This document shows, in pieces, positions 6,828 through 9,001 of a stretch of 9,001 bases of DNA (positions are counted from its first letter, which is position 1; each line of letters opens with the position of its first letter). Both the position numbers and the translations under genes were made by a program. The notes below the pieces were generated by a model that was not told the DNA's origin, made no database searches, and worked only from the letters and a program-made list of their open reading frames with translations. The DNA is from JANYHY01 sp043784605 (lineage in GTDB: Bacteria; Myxococcota_A; Polyangia; Polyangiales; Polyangiaceae), in NCBI GenBank assembly GCA_043784605.1, contig JAYVYD010000091.1, positions 1-9,001 on the forward strand, given 5' to 3'.

Positions 6828-6851
6828 CGATCGTCAGCATGCTGACAATCG
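6828..6851. promoter_or_regulatory. 24-bp palindrome, candidate operator
   Basis: The core GTCAGCATGCTGAC (6833-6846) is a perfect 14-bp palindrome. After one mismatched pair the symmetry resumes with CGAT and ATCG, giving 22 of 24 symmetric bases. It begins directly after the TAA of the anti-sigma gene and lies upstream of the kinase gene. Uninterrupted dyads of this kind are typical of sites for dimeric repressors or activators. As RNA it could also fold (the mismatch becomes a G-U pair on the minus strand), but no T run follows, so I favour an operator over a terminator. Confidence 0.6.
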
Positions 6852-7496
6852 TTAGGACCGAACCCCAAACGCACGCCTGCCCAAGGCCGCCCCCAAGGCG
6901 GCGAAGACCACGAGCGGCGCTACGTGTGCGAACCCGACGTGCAGCCAGTGGGTCATGGAGCAGTGCAGATCGATCAACGCGCCTCCCCACGCCCCCGCAG
7001 ACGCCCCTAGGGCGGCACCCAAGGCGCGAGGGTGAACGGGGTCGCTCTTTCGACGGAGGAAGCCGAACGTGACGAATGGCGCGGCCGCGAGGGAGAGCGT
7101 CGCCAAGAAGCACCCGACGTTGGCCTTCCAAGGCGCTGGCTCGCCGAACGAAGCGAACGTCGCCGTGCACCCGCTCGCCCACGAGTAGATCACCGGTGCC
7201 GTAAGCAGCGCGATGAGAAGCAGCACACGCGTGGGACGGCCGAGCATGAAGCCGCCGCGAGAGACGCAGCTGATCGTCGCCACGAGCGCGAGCAGCGCCC
7301 ACCCCGAGGCCGCGACGGTCAACTCGACCCACGAGCGCTTCCCCAACACAACCCCACCCCAGCCCATGAACACGGCCACGACCGCGATCGCGCCGAGCGC
7401 TAAAATGAGGGCGTCCGAACGCCGATGGCCCGCGCGGGACGGCGATGGCTGCGCGCGTGCGCTTGCGAGGACTTGGTCGCGTAGGTCGGCCCTCAT
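6852..7496 (-). CDS. NrsF-like anti-sigma factor (DUF1109), integral membrane
   Basis: This is a 214-residue protein with a short cytoplasmic N-terminus (about 1-27) and about six hydrophobic segments (roughly 28-50, 58-78, 88-106, 128-147, 157-175, 187-207). That layout and the C-terminal motif with LHC and following histidines (Cys179, His183, His186, His191) fit the NrsF/DUF1109 family, which holds ECF sigma factors at the inner membrane. Cys129 and Cys179 lie 50 residues apart; as I recall, Caulobacter NrsF has two essential cysteines with similar spacing. It starts at ATG 7496 inside the stop of the sigma gene (ATGA overlap), with an AGGGGAG site six bases before it, so the two are translationally coupled. 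This pairing supports the anti-sigma role more strongly than sequence alone. The signal it senses is unknown; the Caulobacter system responds to heavy metals, which need not hold here. Confidence 0.8.
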   Translation of the reverse strand: MRADLRDQVLASARAQPSPSRAGHRRSDALILALGAIAVVAVFMGWGGVVLGKRSWVELTVAASGWALLALVATISCVSRGGFMLGRPTRVLLLIALLTAPVIYSWASGCTATFASFGEPAPWKANVGCFLATLSLAAAPFVTFGFLRRKSDPVHPRALGAALGASAGAWGGALIDLHCSMTHWLHVGFAHVAPLVVFAALGAALGRRAFGVRS

Positions 7497-8086
7497 GGCT
7501 CGCTCCCCTCGCCTAGCTCGACCGAGTCACCGAGTGCCGCACGCAACGCGATATATGCGCGATGGGCGCGCAGCTTGACCGCCGTGACGGTGGTCCCGAG
7601 GACGGCGGCCGCCTCGGCCATCGAGAGGCCTTCGCGCTTGACGAGATCGAACGCGACGCGCTGCCCTTCCGGGAGCTTGGCGAGCTCCGTCTCGATGCGC
7701 CTCGAGAGCTCCGCCGCCGCCACGAGTTCTTCGGCAGTCGCGTCCGAGCTGGCCTCGTCGGCGCCCGGCACCGAGTCGTCGAGACTGAGCACCTCTCGCT
7801 TGTGGCGCCGCGAGCGATCGATGAGCAACCGGCGCGAGATTGCGTAAGCCCAAGGCATCACGCGAGCCCCTTGCAAGAACGACCCGCGCGCCGTGTGCAT
7901 GCGGAGCAGCGTCTGCTGGACGATGTCGTCTGCGATGCTCTCGCTGCGCGATTGCCGCAAGATATAGGCGTAAATCTTCGGCGCCACCGCGTCGTAGACC
8001 GCGCCGAACGCGACGTCCTCGCCGGCGGCGTACCGCTCCATCGCCGCGTCTGCAGGGCTGATGGGCTCCGGCACGTAGAAGGTCAT
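7493..8086 (-). CDS. ECF RNA polymerase sigma factor
   Basis: This is a 197-residue sigma-70 family protein of ECF size. Region 2 spans about 16-97: the core helix FGAVYDAVAPKIYAYILR, the DDIVQQTLLRMH segment, and a region 2.4 with MPWAYAISRRLLIDRSRRHK that reads the -10 element. Region 4 spans about 133-186, with a helix-turn-helix GLSMAEAAAVLGTTVTAVKL followed by RAHRAYIALR for the -35 element. A Ser/Asp/Glu-rich linker (about 100-122) joins them. ATG 8086 is chosen because it is closest to region 2; an ATG at 8137 would add 17 residues. No strong ribosome site precedes either. The next gene is its probable anti-sigma factor, which by association suggests the NrsF-controlled ECF group (ECF16-like), but I cannot confirm the group. 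It probably activates its own operon and perhaps the divergent protease gene. Confidence 0.93.
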   Translation of the reverse strand: MTFYVPEPISPADAAMERYAAGEDVAFGAVYDAVAPKIYAYILRQSRSESIADDIVQQTLLRMHTARGSFLQGARVMPWAYAISRRLLIDRSRRHKREVLSLDDSVPGADEASSDATAEELVAAAELSRRIETELAKLPEGQRVAFDLVKREGLSMAEAAAVLGTTVTAVKLRAHRAYIALRAALGDSVELGEGSEP

Positions 8087-8146
8087 AACACGCTCGCGGA
8101 GTTCGAGCGCGCCACCAGAGCTCCAAGCCAGCGTCATCACTTGGGC

Positions 8147-8173
8147 AATACGCAACCTGACCTGCGTCGGTTT
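8147..8173 (-). promoter_or_regulatory. Possible ECF-type promoter for the sigma operon
   Basis: On the minus strand AAACC (8169-8173) and CGTATT (8147-8152) are separated by 16 bases, resembling the GAAC then CGT pattern of many ECF promoters. The predicted start near 8140 gives a leader of about 54 bases to ATG 8086. It would fit autoregulation by the sigma factor encoded here. The match is short and unverified. Confidence 0.28.
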
Positions 8174-8197
8174 CTCGGGTCGCGTAGACTCGTCTCC

Positions 8198-9001
8198 GTG
8201 CTGCCTGTCTTGGTGCCTGATCCCGTGGTCATCGTCGGGAGTAGCCCAAGCGGACCGCACGAGTGGACCGCGGGCGTGAGCGGGGTTTGGGCGCCTGGCG
8301 CCCTACCTGTGCAGTTCCACGTCGCCTTGCCCCGTAGCCGAGACGTTGGCGCCGACGAAGACGCCGAGCTGGACGTCGCGTTGCGAGCGTGGCCGGGCGT
8401 CGGGTGCACGTCATGGCGCGCGGCGATCGGCCCACCCACGAGCGCACCGCCCGCGGACGACGGCGTGAACGCCATCTACTTTCACGACACGGTTTGGCCG
8501 GCCGATCTGCCCGCGGGTGTCGTCGCCACCACGGTCGTGCACGTCGACAACCAGGGCCGGTACCACGACGTCGACATCCACTTGAATGGTGCAGCCTACA
8601 CGTTCTCCTTCGACGGTCGCGCAGGCACTCGAGACTTACGGAGCATCCTCACCCACGAGCTAGGGCACGCGCTCGGGCTCGGGCACTCGGCAGACACGCG
8701 CGCGACCATGTACGCGACGAACGCCGGAGGTGTCGCGTGGCGGTCGCTCGAGAAGGACGACCAAGACGGCGTGTGCTCGCTGTATCCGGGCGTCGGCGCC
8801 ACCGCAGGCTGCGACGCGTCGCCCTGTCCTGCCGACTTCACGTGCGTCGCCAAGACGTGCGAGCGCAAGGGCGAGATCGCCGGAGTCTGCTCGCCGTGCG
8901 CGCGAGTGGTCGGCGCGTGCGACGGGGCCGGCGACGACGCGCGGTGCGTCGACTACGCCGGAGGCCGCGCGTGCGGACGCTCGTGCATCAGCGACGGCGA
9001 T
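8198..9001 (+). CDS. Matrixin-like secreted metalloprotease (3' end outside window)
   Basis: 268 residues are visible and the frame is open at the right edge. The zinc site HELGHALGLGH is at residues 153-163 (ligands His153, His157, His163; catalytic Glu154), with a downstream Met171 in TMY that fits the Met-turn of metzincins. Residues 86-130 carry the strands and a helix expected before the active site (NAIYFHDTVW, TVVHVDNQGRYHDVDIHLN). From residue 205 on the sequence is Cys-rich (CDASPCPADFTCVAKTC...), 12 Cys by residue 263, a disulphide-bonded tail typical of secreted proteins. GTG 8198 is used here. A TTG at 8141 would add 19 residues with a basic stretch (RRFLGSRR) before hydrophobic LVSVLPVLV, which looks more like a secretion signal, so the true start may be there. 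The gene is divergent from the sigma factor. Substrate is unknown; myxobacterial matrixins are often extracellular. Confidence 0.85.
   Translation, partial: MLPVLVPDPVVIVGSSPSGPHEWTAGVSGVWAPGALPVQFHVALPRSRDVGADEDAELDVALRAWPGVGCTSWRAAIGPPTSAPPADDGVNAIYFHDTVWPADLPAGVVATTVVHVDNQGRYHDVDIHLNGAAYTFSFDGRAGTRDLRSILTHELGHALGLGHSADTRATMYATNAGGVAWRSLEKDDQDGVCSLYPGVGATAGCDASPCPADFTCVAKTCERKGEIAGVCSPCARVVGACDGAGDDARCVDYAGGRACGRSCISDGD

Noticed and set aside
6828..6851. Intrinsic terminator after the anti-sigma gene
   Set aside because: The dyad has no T run after it and almost no loop, which fits a protein operator better.
6766..6874. N-terminal extension of the kinase with a CPTC motif
   Set aside because: Only one CxxC pair is present, the stretch runs through the palindrome and a promoter-like element, and the ATG at 6766 gives a normal kinase N-terminus. 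It is not fully excluded.
5261..7072. Long plus-strand open frame (603 codons) opposite the kinase gene
   Set aside because: It mirrors an unmistakable kinase with complete motifs and runs through the palindrome and into the anti-sigma gene. The Arg/His/Asp-rich translation looks like antisense shadow.
8137..8475. Minus-strand 112-codon frame
   Set aside because: It is antisense to the matrixin-like protease, whose zinc motif fixes the coding strand, and has no recognisable features.

Overview
The window is GC-rich DNA that looks myxobacterial (Myxococcota, probably a Polyangiales-type genome). This is inferred from gene content. There is a Ser/Thr protein kinase with an HRDVSPxN catalytic loop and a C-terminal PEGA-like domain, a TPR plus PEGA envelope protein, two lipoproteins, a matrixin-like secreted metalloprotease with a Cys-rich tail, and an ECF sigma factor with an NrsF-type anti-sigma factor. 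No rRNA, tRNA, transposase, integrase or CRISPR array was seen.

Layout from left to right. Bases 1-134 hold a degenerate hexamer repeat arranged as a perfect 18-bp inverted repeat, followed by a possible promoter. A plus-strand gene for a Lys/Ala-rich helical protein of unknown function spans 138-899. Between its stop and the next converging reading frame lies an array of thirteen 21-bp tandem repeats (914-1186). From 1193 to 2489 on the minus strand is a broken gene for a lipoprotein with seven FDGRYVYFVP-type repeats, probably a seven-bladed beta-propeller. It carries two single-base frameshifts and two in-frame amber codons, and both amber codons fall at the same conserved tyrosine of the repeat.

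From 8086 down to 2543, five intact minus-strand genes run head to tail: ECF sigma factor, NrsF-like anti-sigma factor (4-base ATGA overlap), Ser/Thr kinase with PEGA domain (85-base gap holding a strong palindrome and a possible promoter), TPR/PEGA envelope protein (1-base gap), and Cys-rich lipoprotein (TGATG overlap). A GC-rich hairpin sits directly after the last stop codon. A plus-strand matrixin-like metalloprotease gene starts near 8198, divergent from the sigma gene, and runs off the right edge.

The most coherent reading is a cell-envelope sensing module. The sigma/anti-sigma pair handles transcription, the transmembrane kinase signals by phosphorylation, and the PEGA/TPR protein and the lipoprotein are the envelope-exposed partners. 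The divergent protease is a candidate member of the same regulon. This functional linkage is inference from gene order and overlaps.
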